Position numbers and translations under genes: made by a program. A DNA stretch of 64,000 nt from Trichuris trichiura (Eukaryota; Nematoda; Enoplea; Trichinellida; Trichuridae), in assembly GCA_037903355.1 (NCBI GenBank), contig JBAJFE010000062.1, forward strand, positions 1,674,001-1,738,000, read 5' to 3'. The notes under the pieces are model-generated. The model ran no database searches. It saw only the letters and a list, made by a program, of their open reading frames with translations, and was not told the origin of the DNA. Shown here piece after piece: positions 48,850 through 58,649 of the stretch (the first letter of the stretch is position 1; every line of letters starts with the position of its first letter).

Positions 48850-49097
48850 AGTTATTTAACACATTAAACAGGAATTATTCCGTAATAAAACTTTCACATT
48901 ATGAATCCAATATGCGGTAGGAAAAGCAAACTATCAGACATGGGAGTAATTATGAAATAAGTGCAGTTTACATTCCGGTACAAACCTCGAATATTTTCCC
49001 CTGAACCTAATGGAAGCATCAACATATTAATTGAGGTGCATCCTATATTAATTGATGTATACTGTGAGGAACATGACTGCACATAACAGCAATCTTT

Positions 49098-49630
49098 TTG
49101 TAAATGCAACTTCTTGGTACGGGACCGTATAGTTTCATTTCGAGTTTCTTTTACGGAAAGCTTGTCCCGTTGAAAAATTTTTAATATTCCGAAGCTTTCG
49201 GGTCAACCGAGTCCCGTCTTCAGCGGTGTAAAAATGATGTAATGAAATTTCGGGATGTTAAAATGACGTAACGAGTGTTGCGCGGGGATGACATGCGAAA
49301 GGATTTAACTGTTTAAAGGCGAGTGTTTTAAAGTAGTTTTCTTGGAGTCCTCTTCTGTCTGTCAGCTAGCCATTTCTCCTGTTGCGCATATATGTTGTTA
49401 TTCATGTATTTAATTCATTTCCCAGATTGTTCTGTGTTTGTAGCGCGTATATGTAGTCTTCTTTTAAGTAGAAAGTTCATTCCTCAGGTTCTACTCCATT
49501 TTATGTTGGTTTTCGCCAGTAGTTCTTGGTTTATTTAGTCAAGTGAGCAGCAGTTGGACCGGGTGAATGAACTATGGACAAGCAATTTTTCAACGGGACA
49601 AGCTTTCCGTAAAAGAAACTTGACATGAAA
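49098..49630 (+). mobile_element. Short PLE derivative with foreign interior (copy d)
   Basis: The flanking duplication AACAGCAATCTTT is at 49085-49097 and 49629-49641 (11-13 bp, edge uncertain). The tail has CTTGGTACGGGACC; the left arm runs from about 49130 to 49230. The right arm (about 49585-49630: TTTCAACGGGACAAGC, CTTTCCGTAAAAGAAAC) is shortened and lacks the hammerhead part. The roughly 350-bp interior (49235-49580) is not PLE coding sequence and I recognise nothing in it. It begins only about 180 bp downstream of the coding copy's duplication. Confidence 0.75.
49189..49226 (-). ncRNA. Hammerhead ribozyme-like motif (copy d)
   Basis: Minus strand: CCG, CUGAAGA (plus TCTTCAG, 49217-49223), C, stem II GGGAC/GACCC with one A-A mismatch, GAA, AGCU, U as cleavage nucleotide, CGG. 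Confidence 0.6.
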
Positions 49631-50609
49631 CAGCAATCTTTAGCTTTATTATAAATGGCTGCTTAATGCTAACGATAAAATGTGTGATAGTACAGCAGGC
49701 TAAATTTTGGATGTTCGTCTAAGTTGGAGCATTCTGACGACGCCTACTCACTCTCATAGAGTACCTAACCTGCTTTTAGTTAGTCGGTTGTATTACTGTG
49801 CCTCTTCACTGTTGTGTTGGCTGCTTATGAGTAAAGCTGTCCTATTCGCTCTCCAACTCCTACAGTCTAGTACAGAGGTAACCGTCTAATTTCTTATCGA
49901 ATCATCAGTCTCGACGCTTAGAGCTGTCTGGTCTTCATGCCAATAATAAACCAGAGTGACAGACCGCATTCAGAAGCTAATAGATTAATTCAGGTAATAA
50001 GCATGCAAATGATCAGCTGCAGAAGTGCTTTCTGGTTAAAACTTTCATTATTTTTTAAAATTTTAACTTGTTGGTGAAAAGCCTTTAAAACTGTTATTGC
50101 TCCATCTTTGACGTGCAGGCCTAGGCAGAGCAAGAATAACATCAAAAAGCTTTTGCCCAATCGTACTGACTCGCAAAGGTCTGGAGTACACCCGCCTCCG
50201 TTGTTATTGTTAGTAAACTTTTCCTAAAGGATAGCTAATTTTCGTTGCATTCAAATCTTCGCACTGAGAACGTAATATCGCCGCCACCAGGTGTACAAGA
50301 GCGTTGGAAATCCTGGGCCAAACAGATCAAAAGATGTTATCAAAAACATGCTGATCGTGTAGGACCGCATGTAAGCTCTCGTTGCTTCTTTAATCGTCGT
50401 CGAGTTGCAAAGTTATTGTTCCTATTCGACTAACTGGTATTTTACCAGAGTCAGAGGCTTCTCTAAGGCCAAGAGCCTTGTTGTACCGTGTGAATCCGTT
50501 CAGACAGACAATAAGCGTTAATTAAGATACCGTAAACGTCTGAAACCTGAACAACGTACTCACCAGTTTTCGCGTATTTCGTCCATAAGAAATCACAACT
50601 TATGTAATT

Positions 50610-50693
50610 CAGAACTGCTCTTGTTCCGTCGTCAGCGGACTGAATGATGAGCTCCCTTACACCGCTGACGACGAGACAAGAGCAGTTCCGAAA
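50610..50693. repeat. Inverted repeat with 29-bp arms carrying a second hammerhead-like family
   Basis: Left arm 50610-50638 and right arm 50662-50690 around a 23-bp loop. The arms share CCGCTGACGACG and CAAGAGCAGTTC with about three mismatches. The right arm continues into GAAACGTACGC. A related isolated sequence lies at 40452. No target duplication identified. Confidence 0.6.
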
Positions 50694-50700
50694 CGTACGC
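50662..50700 (+). ncRNA. Hammerhead-like motif, ACGU type
   Basis: CUGACGA (50665-50671), then a C, a weak stem II GAGAC/GUUCC, GAA, ACGU as minimal self-complementary stem III, A as cleavage nucleotide. In the other arm (minus strand) stem II is better paired (GGAAC/GUUCU), but its 3' core is lost. The GAA-ACGU form is the arrangement I associate with PLE hammerheads in other animals. Confidence 0.45.
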
Positions 50701-52515
50701 TATAGAATTGTTCTGTCTTTTCTCTAACAATTTACTCGTCCATTCGCTGGTATGGTACTTTGAGGTTTATTTACAGACACATCAAGCAGGCCAAATCCGT
50801 GAACCGAAGATCAACTATGAAACATACGAGCTTTCAAAATACCGTTACAATGTTTTTCACTTTCGATTACGTGATGCAATAGACTTATTGTATGTGTATC
50901 GTGGTAGGTCTTGAGTAATAAGCGGAAAGCGTCACGTTGTTCAAGACAAACTTTGCTGTCGTCTCTACGAAAAGTCGACGTCGTTAGTAATCGCAAGCAA
51001 GCAATAGGTGGCGCTAGTGTACCTGTCAGTAACATAGGTTTGCCGCTGAGTTATGCAAATTATCATTCTTATCTCCTCTCTCTTGCGCGTGCGCGCGCAC
51101 CTTCGTTTTGTTAGCTCGGCAGCCGTAGGAATCCTCGTTCTTTTTACTATCACCGTCGGTTGCTGCTTTTTCGAAACAAAATAATTTTACTCCTCTACAG
51201 GTACATTCAGTCTCATGACGGCTGGATTCTATAATTGCATTAAAATTTTGCTTTTCACCTCGAAGCAGCCCATAAACTGATACTGAAAACTTAGTTTTCA
51301 TGTCGCTTATAGCAAGCCCTTTTTTTCGCACTCACCCAACGCTATAAATGGCCTATTCGAAAAAAAGAAAGTTGGTGCGGAGTGTTCAACTATTTAAAAG
51401 GTAATGGAGGAACGATTATTTCGTTGTCGAGCTTAAAAGCAAGTCTGTTTGCTTGATTTGTGCAGATGCGGCTGCTGCGGTGAAAAGAACTTATCTGGAA
51501 CGGCATGCATTACAGCTCAAATCATGGATGGCTGAATGAATTACGAGGCCAACTGCTTTTGGAGGGAATCAATGTGTTTCAGCGAGTCGCTTTCTTTAGG
51601 CCTCATAGCAACTGGAGATAAGGGAAGCCGGCAAAACAGATCCGTACCTTCGGAACAAGGATTGGTTCTAAGGGCTGAACCGGTCGGGCTGATGTTTCGA
51701 AGCGTGTTTGGTGCGCTCGCCTGGCGTCGCTTGCTCGCCGGACCTTACTTACGCTTAGTCGAGTCACTTCTTCTCCAGCCGCAGTCAGTAACGAAGCCTG
51801 CGCGCGGACGACTTCAGCTGTGTGCGCTTGTCCTGCTTGCGACAAGCCACTTCATCCGGCATTGAACTGCCGACCTAGAACTCGCATGGACACGAGGAAT
51901 CGGACTGTATGGTTAAAACAAAGCATTGCGACGGACGGTGATCGGTGTTGACGCAATATGATTTCTGCCCAGTGCTTTGAATGTTGAAGAGAAGAAATTC
52001 AACCAAGCGCGGGTAAATCGCTGGAGTAACTATGACTCTCTTGTTCCTGAGGCTTCTTGCTGATGGTTCAGTTAAACCTGCTGACGCGCCAAGGAGTCGC
52101 GGGTGGGCTCAAGGATACCGGCTACGGGTCTTCTCCCAGGCTGGCGTTCTAGGGTTACTACTTTGTTTGCTCCAGGCTTCGGCGGGTTACCGTTTCTCAC
52201 CGGCATCGCCACTAAGGCGGTGCAGGAGGGGGCCTATCCGGCCAGGTGCCGTATAAGGGGGACGCTTCCGCTGGGACTCTTTCGGTCTCCAGTTGTCGTT
52301 CCCTGGTAGCCTGGGCAGTGACGGCCCCCGTTGGAGAGAGTTGTGATGACTCTTTCCTGCCTGCCTTTGCCGCCCTTATCCAACGCCACCTCCTCGTGGT
52401 CAGGAACGCAAGTACCTCAGCGGGTCGACCGCTGAGGGAAACAAACGGTGTTGGGTTGCGTGAGCGAACTCGGGTGTTGTTGCTTCTGCAGTAACACGAA
52501 GGTTGGCTCACGCTC

Positions 52516-52926
52516 TTGGTGGCCCAGAGCGGCGCCCGGACTAGTTTCGGGGGCCACCCACTTCTGTGCAACGGCCGCTCACCATACTTACTGATCAGGG
52601 GGTTGCACCCCAGATCAACCCCGTTGCACATGATGACAAGTACAACGCAAGGAAACCCGATGCACGATCCCGAGCGGACGGTCGGGGGCGACGGGGCCGA
52701 CTTTGTTGCTGCAACTTACCCAGGGCCTTTCCGGTGCCCCTTGTGTGCGACAATAAACGCGGTGGCGCACAGCTTCCTAGAGCACATGCGTACCTACGCA
52801 AAGGAAGTTCGCTTCCAGTGTGGGAAGTGCTCTAGGTTGTGGCCCACCATTCACTCGGTGGCATGCCACTACAGCAAGTGTGGGCGGCAGGTTAGAAGAT
52901 CAGAACGACAGCCCCCGTTGCTGTAG
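52516..52926 (+). pseudogene. R2-like zinc-finger segment (fingers 1 and 2)
   Basis: Contains the CCHH finger with GPFRCPLC and LEHMRTY, then the CCHC finger with FQCGKCSRLW and CHYSKCG. In R2 proteins these bind the DNA target. The frame ends at TAG 52924-52926, and the third finger continues one frame over, so a small indel lies at about 52890-52925. The likely initiator is an ATG at about 52629 or 52659; the upstream open sequence may be 5' UTR. Confidence 0.7.
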
Positions 52927-52928
52927 AA

Positions 52929-53273
52929 GACCGACCCCACACGGTCGCATGCACCGAATGTGGGGAACACTTTACAATTGCGATGAGGCTTCAACTTCGT
53001 GGCAGAAACGCTCATCCTGAAGCGTTCAACGCGGACCGCCCCCGCGAAAAGAAATCGAGGTGGAGCCAGTTCGAAGTGTTAGCAACATTAGAAGCAGAGT
53101 TGCCTACCACCATAAGTGAATGTGAACCAGGTTTTATCGAAAAAGTTATTCGACGGACATGGACTAACAAGGAATGTCGAAATGATCAAGGGCCAGAAGA
53201 GAAAGAGCCGGTACAAAGAAGACGTTTTATCCATGAAGTCTGCCAGCAGTCGTGCAGACACAGCTTTAATTGA
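52929..53273 (+). pseudogene. R2-like third zinc finger and Myb-like segment
   Basis: VACTECGEHFTIAMRLQL ending in a RNAH carries finger 3. The expected first zinc His of this CCHH finger is unclear (LRGRNAH). KKSRWSQFEVLATLEAEL follows, the Myb-like DNA-binding helix of R2-clade proteins. Family resemblance then moves to the frame of 53116-53523 at about 53150, marking another indel. Confidence 0.6.
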
Positions 53274-53523
53274 ATCGTTAGTATCTCACGCTTACGGGTC
53301 TGTTTTACCTGTTCAATCAGCCGTTTCTGCGTCCGCACCTGTTTTACCGAAGAGCGGACATATTTTATCCGACGAATCGACGCTTCCTACGTCTGAAGAA
53401 GTTTTACCAATCGGTCACACTGTTTTACCGAAAACATCTGCCTCAGTTTTATCGACCGAGCCAACTGTTTTACCAATGGTTTTGCCGAATCTGAATGATA
53501 ACGGTGTGGATGATAATGGGTAG
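53116..53523 (+). pseudogene. R2-like linker with VLP repeats
   Basis: Starts with VEMIKGQKRKSRYKE, the conserved IKG-x-RR end of the Myb region. After that comes a linker in which VLP or ILS/VLS recurs seven or so times at spacings that are multiples of three bases (21, 24 or 39). The codons keep the same DNA octamer GTTTTACC. Ends at TAG 53521-53523; the frame reopens immediately and shows a helical segment (LLLEHLIDVL) before a second stop at 53746. Confidence 0.6.
53302..53474 (+). repeat. Degenerate tandem repeat around GTTTTACC
   Basis: GTTTTACC occurs exactly at 53302, 53341, 53401, 53422 and 53467, with variants TTTTATCC at 53363 and GTTTTATC at 53446. The intervals are 39, 60 (with the variant dividing it into about 21 and 39), 21, 24 and 21 bp. 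It encodes the repeated Val-Leu-Pro of the R2-like linker. Confidence 0.6.
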
Positions 53524-53790
53524 CAGGCGTCTCATGCCCCTTCGGAAGTGCTGTTATTGGAACATTTGATCGATGTTTTAACAGCGAGTTCCTGCTGCGA
53601 GGCTACAGTTGGATCACTCCTCCAGGCCCTCAATGTTTTAGCTGGGCTAGCCTTACAGGGGCGCCACATCTTGGACGATACGGCTGAAGCTATTTTAAAA
53701 TTTATTTTACCGCTACCCAAGCGCGGACGCGACCCGGCGTGCAATTAGGCAAGTCTACCAGCGCCGACCACAAGCAGAAAGCAGAAACAA

Positions 53791-55695
53791 TTGCGATATC
53801 GGCAGCTCAAACGGTTTTACAACACAAACAGGACTCGACTTGCGGAAGTCGTCCTCGACGGTGTCCCGCCGATGGAGCACGAAGTGCCTTTCGCAGACCG
53901 TGTTGCGTCTTACTCAGAGGCCTTCGGAAAGTGTTCACCTGCTGGTAATGCTACATATCGGCTAAAGCGATTTCAACGAGCAACGTGGGTGCGAAAGAGT
54001 GAACTGAATTTACTGATTTCACCCGCTGAAGTAAGGGTTGTCCCGTTGAAAATCTCACGCAAGTCCGCATCCAGTCCGAGCAGAGTGACAGTGGACCACG
54101 TGCGTGGCCTGGAGGAAGCTGAGTTGGTTTTACTGGTTAATCTGTGGCTGTTTTACCAAAATGTGCCAGCGACTTTTAAAGTTTGCCGCACGGTTATACT
54201 TCCGAAAAAGAGCAAAGTGAGAGAACTGGGTGACTGTCGGCCAATCACAATTGCATCTGTATTTTATCCGCTTTTTACCAAGATTTTGGCAAATCGTTTG
54301 TCCAAGATGGTCGAACTGAATCGAAGGCAGAAAGATTTCATCAAAAAGACTGACGGGTGCGGTGAGAACATCTTTATGCTTAATGCTGCTCTTGCCCTCT
54401 CTCGTGGCGAACACAGAGAGTTAAGTCTGGCGACGCTAGATATCGCCAAAGCGTTTAACACGATGTCCCACGCTTCTGTCCGCCGTGCACTGTTGCGTCA
54501 AGGTGTGGGACATAGCGACGTGCAGCTCGTTGTAAACCTTCTGGCCAACTCGTTTACGCGAATCGAACACTCCTCTGGGGAGTCCAGCTTAATCCCCATG
54601 CGGAGAGGAGTAAAACAGGGCGACCCAATGTCGCCCTTGTTATTCTCATTGGTGATCGATGAGCTCCTCGATCAGTTGGACCAGAATGGTGGAGGCTTCA
54701 CTTTCACGAGTGATATTCAGGTGAACTGCCTTGCGTTCGCCGATGATCTACTCCTCCTGAGTGACAGCAAGGAAGGTCTGCAGAGCAACCTGCTACTTTG
54801 TAGCCAGTTTTTTACCGCTCGCAGCCTGTCCTTAAATGTACAAAAATGCTGTTCGCTCAGGCTGTATAAAGTTCCTAAGTGCCGATCGGTAGCTCTTGCA
54901 ACGGAGCCACAATTTTACCTAGATCCGGCACAGCCGCACACTGTTTTACCGGTTTTTACCGCGGCTCAATTTTTCAAATATTTGGGAGTAGAGTTCAATC
55001 CGTTTGGCCGGCGGCGCGATCAGATAGCTGGAGCGCGGGCGCTCCTGGATCGCGCATGCAAGGCAGAGTTGAAGCCGCAACAGAAGTTGGAGCTGATTCG
55101 AACGCACCCGCTGCCTAGGCTGCTCTACACTCTGACAGTGGGCAATCCATTTAGCCAGACAGCAGCAACCATCGACCAGATGGTTAGGCTAGCAGCTAAA
55201 AGAGTTCTCCGCCTATCCGTCAGTACTTCATCGAATGATTTTATCAGCTTGCCGAAAAGGAAAGGCGGACTTGGTTTTATACACGTGCAAGAAACGGCTG
55301 ACCGAAGTACGATTCGACTGCTTTTCAAAATGAGAACAAGCACGGACAAGGCTGCCCAGTGCGTTTCCGAGCTCTGGTTCAACCAGCGCCGCCGAAACCG
55401 TCTAATGAGGCGACAGGGCGTGCTAACGTTCACTGAAGCAAGCCTGCACGTCGCAAAGACAGCGCGGGCAGCAGCCCGCGAAGCGAATTTCCTGGCGTCA
55501 TATCAGGGAACAGGCTACAAGGAGTTCTGTGATTGGCGCATTAACTGGTGGATGTCCGGTGACGGGATGACGGGGCACAACTTCATCGCCGCACTAAAGG
55601 TGAGAACCTCTCTGGTCCCCACGCGCTTGCAGGCCCTTAGGGGCCGAGCTGAACCGGGAGACCAGAGAGTTTTCTCTGCCGGAAGTGCGGCGTAG
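53791..55695 (+). pseudogene. R2-like reverse transcriptase
   Basis: A 634-codon open frame. It begins after the stop at 53746 with RYRQLKRFYNTNRTRLAEVV, the standard lead-in of R2 RTs. RT blocks: ELVLLVNLWLFY (54120), ILPKKSKVRELGDCRPI (54200), LATLDIAKAFNTM (54430, first Asp), GVKQGDPMSPLLFSLVIDEL (54610), CLAFADDLLLLSD (54730, catalytic AxDD), and KYLGVEFNP thumb. The RT core is complete by eye. The frame leaves the family sequence at about 55670, just before the endonuclease knuckle. Confidence 0.8.
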
Positions 55696-56006
55696 TAAGT
55701 GGTGCCTCTGAATCCTTGATCCACATCTCCCAGAACTGCGCTTTCACAGGCGGACTTATAGTCCGGAGGCATAATGATATTATGAATAAGCTGATGCAGT
55801 CAGCTGAAGCCTCCGGATTCCATCTTGTACATGAGCCCGTGATCCGGCTAGAAGGTGAAACCTTCAAACCGGATCTGCTCCTCACAAGAGATGACTCCTG
55901 TTGGGTCATAGATGTAGCCGTTACTTCAGAGACTAATGACGCCCTAAATCGACGTCACGCCGAAAAATGCCGCGAATACAAGCGCATGAAGGAGGCTGCG
56001 TTGTAA
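55670..56006 (+). pseudogene. R2-like restriction-like endonuclease domain
   Basis: In the frame of 55716-56006, extended upstream: CRKCGVV, then HISQNC form the CCHC knuckle, followed by RRHNDI. KPDLLLTRDD and SCWVIDVAV hold the PD...D catalytic core of the restriction-like endonuclease that nicks the target in this clade. It ends at 56004-56006 (TAA), a normal C-terminus length. A one-base indel at about 55670 separates it from the RT frame. Confidence 0.75.
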
Positions 56007-58157
56007 GCCCACCGGCGCGAAGTACTTCGGCACCGGTGCTGTAGTTATCAGAGCTCGGGGCGGCTGGTGCAGCCAAAATGATGAGACGCTCAAGAAAGTG
56101 GGATGGAAGATGAGCGAAAAGTTTCAAGCTATATTTTGTGCACAATGGCCCTTGAAAGAACAGTGCAACTAATGAACTGGTTCACGAGGAGTACGACAGA
56201 ACTGGCATTTCTAGCGGATCAGCGGGGGCGGAACGCTCACAACCGGACTAGCCACGGAGTCGCCCACTCCATCTACGTGGCAATAGCAACAGGGGCACCG
56301 GAAAACATAAAGCAGCACGACTAGGCCACCATGTCCGGCCTGAGTCAAAATAACAAAAGCGAGGACGCCGCAAGCTGCTGCCAGTGGGCAGCCGTATCCT
56401 TCGCTTATGTTCGCAACCTTTTCGCTCTCGTCATCTTTTTGTTCTTCGCTTATTTATATTTATATTTTTTGTCGTTCGTAGCTGCGCGAACAGTTACTCA
56501 TTCAGTTTATGCCTTATTTCGTTAATCGCCTTGGTTGTTTAATAGTTAATGTTCATCCCTTCAGGGGCCAATTAAATGAAGATATGTACAAATAAAACAG
56601 GCTATGTTCTCTAGCTGAGTATATTCAACCGTATTGAGAAACGCAAAAAAAATATACGCTACGTGTTCATAAAGACACATATGGATGACCGCCAGCGACA
56701 GTCAGACGACCTCAGCTTGCTGAGCACACAGGAAAGAATATGAAAAGCACATTTCGCACAAGTAATGACCGCTGGCAGGATTTGACCGCTAGAACTTTCC
56801 GCTTGAGCATTGTGGCGATGTAGGTTGCTTATGGATGTTACCTGAACATAAGTAAGCTTTAAAAGCCAGAGCAAGGTTATCAAAGCGAGCCAAACCTTAA
56901 TGCAGCATTTCTGCCGCTCAAACTATCCAAGAAAATTTCTGAAAACGTTCCTTCACCAACTTTTTTGCAACTTGGTTAAAAAGCTGCTATTCACCGCTTC
57001 GCAAAGGTTGATACGATCTTCACCTTCCCGAGAATGCTTCTTTTCGGGAAAGGACCTTTTTCTTTGTCTGCCCGTAATTCCAATATCTTTTGCAGACGCA
57101 GCATTTTTTAGCGCTTTCCAACTTTTTCAAATAGTTTACATGCATGGAAACGGTTTGACGTCTATTCCATCGCTTACAGCTTGTGCACTTTTTCGCAGTC
57201 TATTTTTAATCGCTTTAGTTCGGCAGTGCGAATCGGACAGACATCAACTTGCCGAGGTGTCTGCAAAGAATTAGTGTGATAAACACATATGGGTGTGCGT
57301 GAAAGCAGTACAAGGAAGTGTTAACTTTCGGCGCAATGTTGCTATTCGAGTTTGCCTTTCGTGCCTATTGACGTTACGCATCGTTTAATGACATTACTAG
57401 CATGCAAGCTGCAACAGAACGTTGAACTACAGATCTACTCTTGGAAAAAGTTGTTTAACGCGCCATTCCTGTCGCGAAAAATTCCCAAAAAACGATTTGC
57501 TTAGCTTGGAAGAGCTACAAATACCCTTGCCATTGTTGTGTATTGAGTATGATTGCTTTGCACACAGCGTTTATGCCACACCCCTGCATATCTTCTTACT
57601 GTCGAATAATGGAGGGACATGTATGCCTTCCTTGGAAGTGTTCGCGCGAATAAACGTTCTAAGCTACGACAGGTCCGCATGTACTTCGCAAAGCTGATAC
57701 TGGTGACGAGGATGAGATTCTGACTTAAAGGCATTCAGTAATTAATTAGACGACGAGACATATGGCTATCAAATTCTATTGTTACACAATATCAGCCCTA
57801 ATATTGCGGACGGCCGTTAACCTTGTAGCGGACATAGCAATCTTGAGTTAACTGTTTAATAGGCTAACAACGACAACTGACCTAATTACCATATGGGACC
57901 AATAAAAGACGTTTTTGGGGACTGCGCTAAAAATGAGCAGGTGCAGGTCCGCTACAACCTGCTTACGCCAGTGGCCTCAGACAGGTTGACTTTTAAGCGT
58001 AACACATTGAAAGGAAACGAGTACAAACGCGCACACGCACACAAACATACACGTATGCATACATATACATACACATACGGAGTAGATACACATGCATTAA
58101 TAGAGTGCACATTCGTGCGGGTAAACGATGGCCAATTGGATCTAACTAGCGAGTGAT
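56007..58157. other. Probable 3' UTR of the R2-like element, then gene-free DNA
   Basis: Up to about 56600 the composition stays like that of the element and no other gene appears, so this may be its 3' UTR; a hydrophobic frame at 56331-56525 is probably chance. From 56600 on the DNA is AT-rich with no recognised protein. A CA/TA-rich low-complexity stretch (ACACGCACAC, CATACATATACATACA) lies at about 58028-58085. Confidence 0.4.
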
Positions 58158-58649
58158 TCAGCATTCTGTACTTAGGAAGTGGTCTGTTATTTTCCCAGTT
58201 AGCTTTGCCATGAGTTTGCCTATTGCCGCTCGTTGCCCGTCGGACAGTTTCATTTGGATGAGTTTCAGTAGCCTGTCGTTCTTAGGGTCCCAGCGTCCTC
58301 GCGCGCCCACGATGAAGGCGCATCCGGGATGTATTTTTCTCTGCTGAAGTAGGAGGGCCGCATTGATCTCAGTTGGCCCGGTAAAGTCGTCAGAACAATA
58401 GACACATCGGAAGGGACCTGGGACCGAAATGGGAGGTAGCGTTGTAGCAAGCTGCACGGGACTCATGGCCTCCTCGGTCATCCTCCGAGTTGGGGGAGCC
58501 GGGCGAACGCTCATAGCCAGTCGACCGTTTGTCTGCGTTGCCTTCAGAGGGTCATGTACAGGGTGCTTGATTAGCTTCTGTGCGCTTCTGCGGGACGCGA
58601 GTTGTTCTAAACGGCGCGTTTTCCATAGGTCCCTTTGAGCGTTCGACAC
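58158..58649 (-). pseudogene. Fragment of another R2-like element, N-terminal part
   Basis: A 163-codon frame with GPFRCVYCSDDF, then QQRKIHPGC: a zinc finger set in the same GPFRC context as finger 1 of the 52.5-kb element (GPFRCPLC). After it GARGRWDPKNDRLLKL resembles the Myb-like helix (RxRW). The frame ends at 58158 before any RT sequence, and nothing R2-like follows on the minus strand below it. It is an independent truncated copy in the opposite orientation. Confidence 0.6.

Larger units (their letters stand above)
46007..48904 (+). mobile_element. Penelope-like element, near full length (copy c)
   Basis: 2.9-kb retroelement flanked by a 12-bp duplication ATCCAATATGCG (45995-46006 and 48905-48916). 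It has a single-sided tail at 46007-46047 (TCTTGAAAATGTGG, then GTACGGGACC), then terminal inverted repeats (about 46048-46140 and 48812-48904) that enclose the coding region. The left arm carries a hammerhead-like motif on the minus strand, the right arm one on the plus strand. Coding: reverse transcriptase, then GIY-YIG endonuclease, as in EN-positive PLEs. It has few lesions, so it is a recent arrival and the probable source of machinery for the short hairpin copies. Confidence 0.9.
49650..51530. other. Gene-free stretch with a second hammerhead-like hairpin
   Basis: No protein family recognised. The frame at 50245-50433 (basic, RRRVAKL at the end) matches nothing I know. It contains the inverted repeat at 50610-50693 and a short GCGCGTGCGCGCGC purine/pyrimidine alternation at about 51085-51100. 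Confidence 0.4.
52516..56006 (+). mobile_element. R2-like non-LTR retrotransposon, decayed
   Basis: A single-ORF element of the R2/NeSL group. Three N-terminal zinc fingers: FRCPLC with two His (about 52730-52790), FQCGKC ending HYSKC (about 52815-52880, CCHC), and VACTECGEHF with H (about 52945-53010). Next come a Myb-like KSRWSQFE (about 53055), a proline-rich repeat linker, RT (54150-55000) with FADDLLLLS, and a C-terminal CCHC knuckle (from CRKCG at about 55680) with a restriction-like endonuclease, KPDLLLTRDDSCWVIDV (about 55870). Frame changes at about 52900, 53150 and 55670, and stops at 53521 and 53746, show it is dead. GC content is clearly above the surroundings from about 51.6 kb to 56.3 kb. 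Ends not found. Confidence 0.85.

Noticed and set aside
53548..53748. A separate small gene between the two R2-like frames
   Set aside because: It is in the same frame as the linker and RT, bounded by TAG codons, and is best read as part of one broken ORF.
56331..56525. Hydrophobic 64-codon frame as a small membrane protein
   Set aside because: It follows the R2-like element with the same composition and no splice or family support; chance coding of T-rich DNA is enough to explain it.
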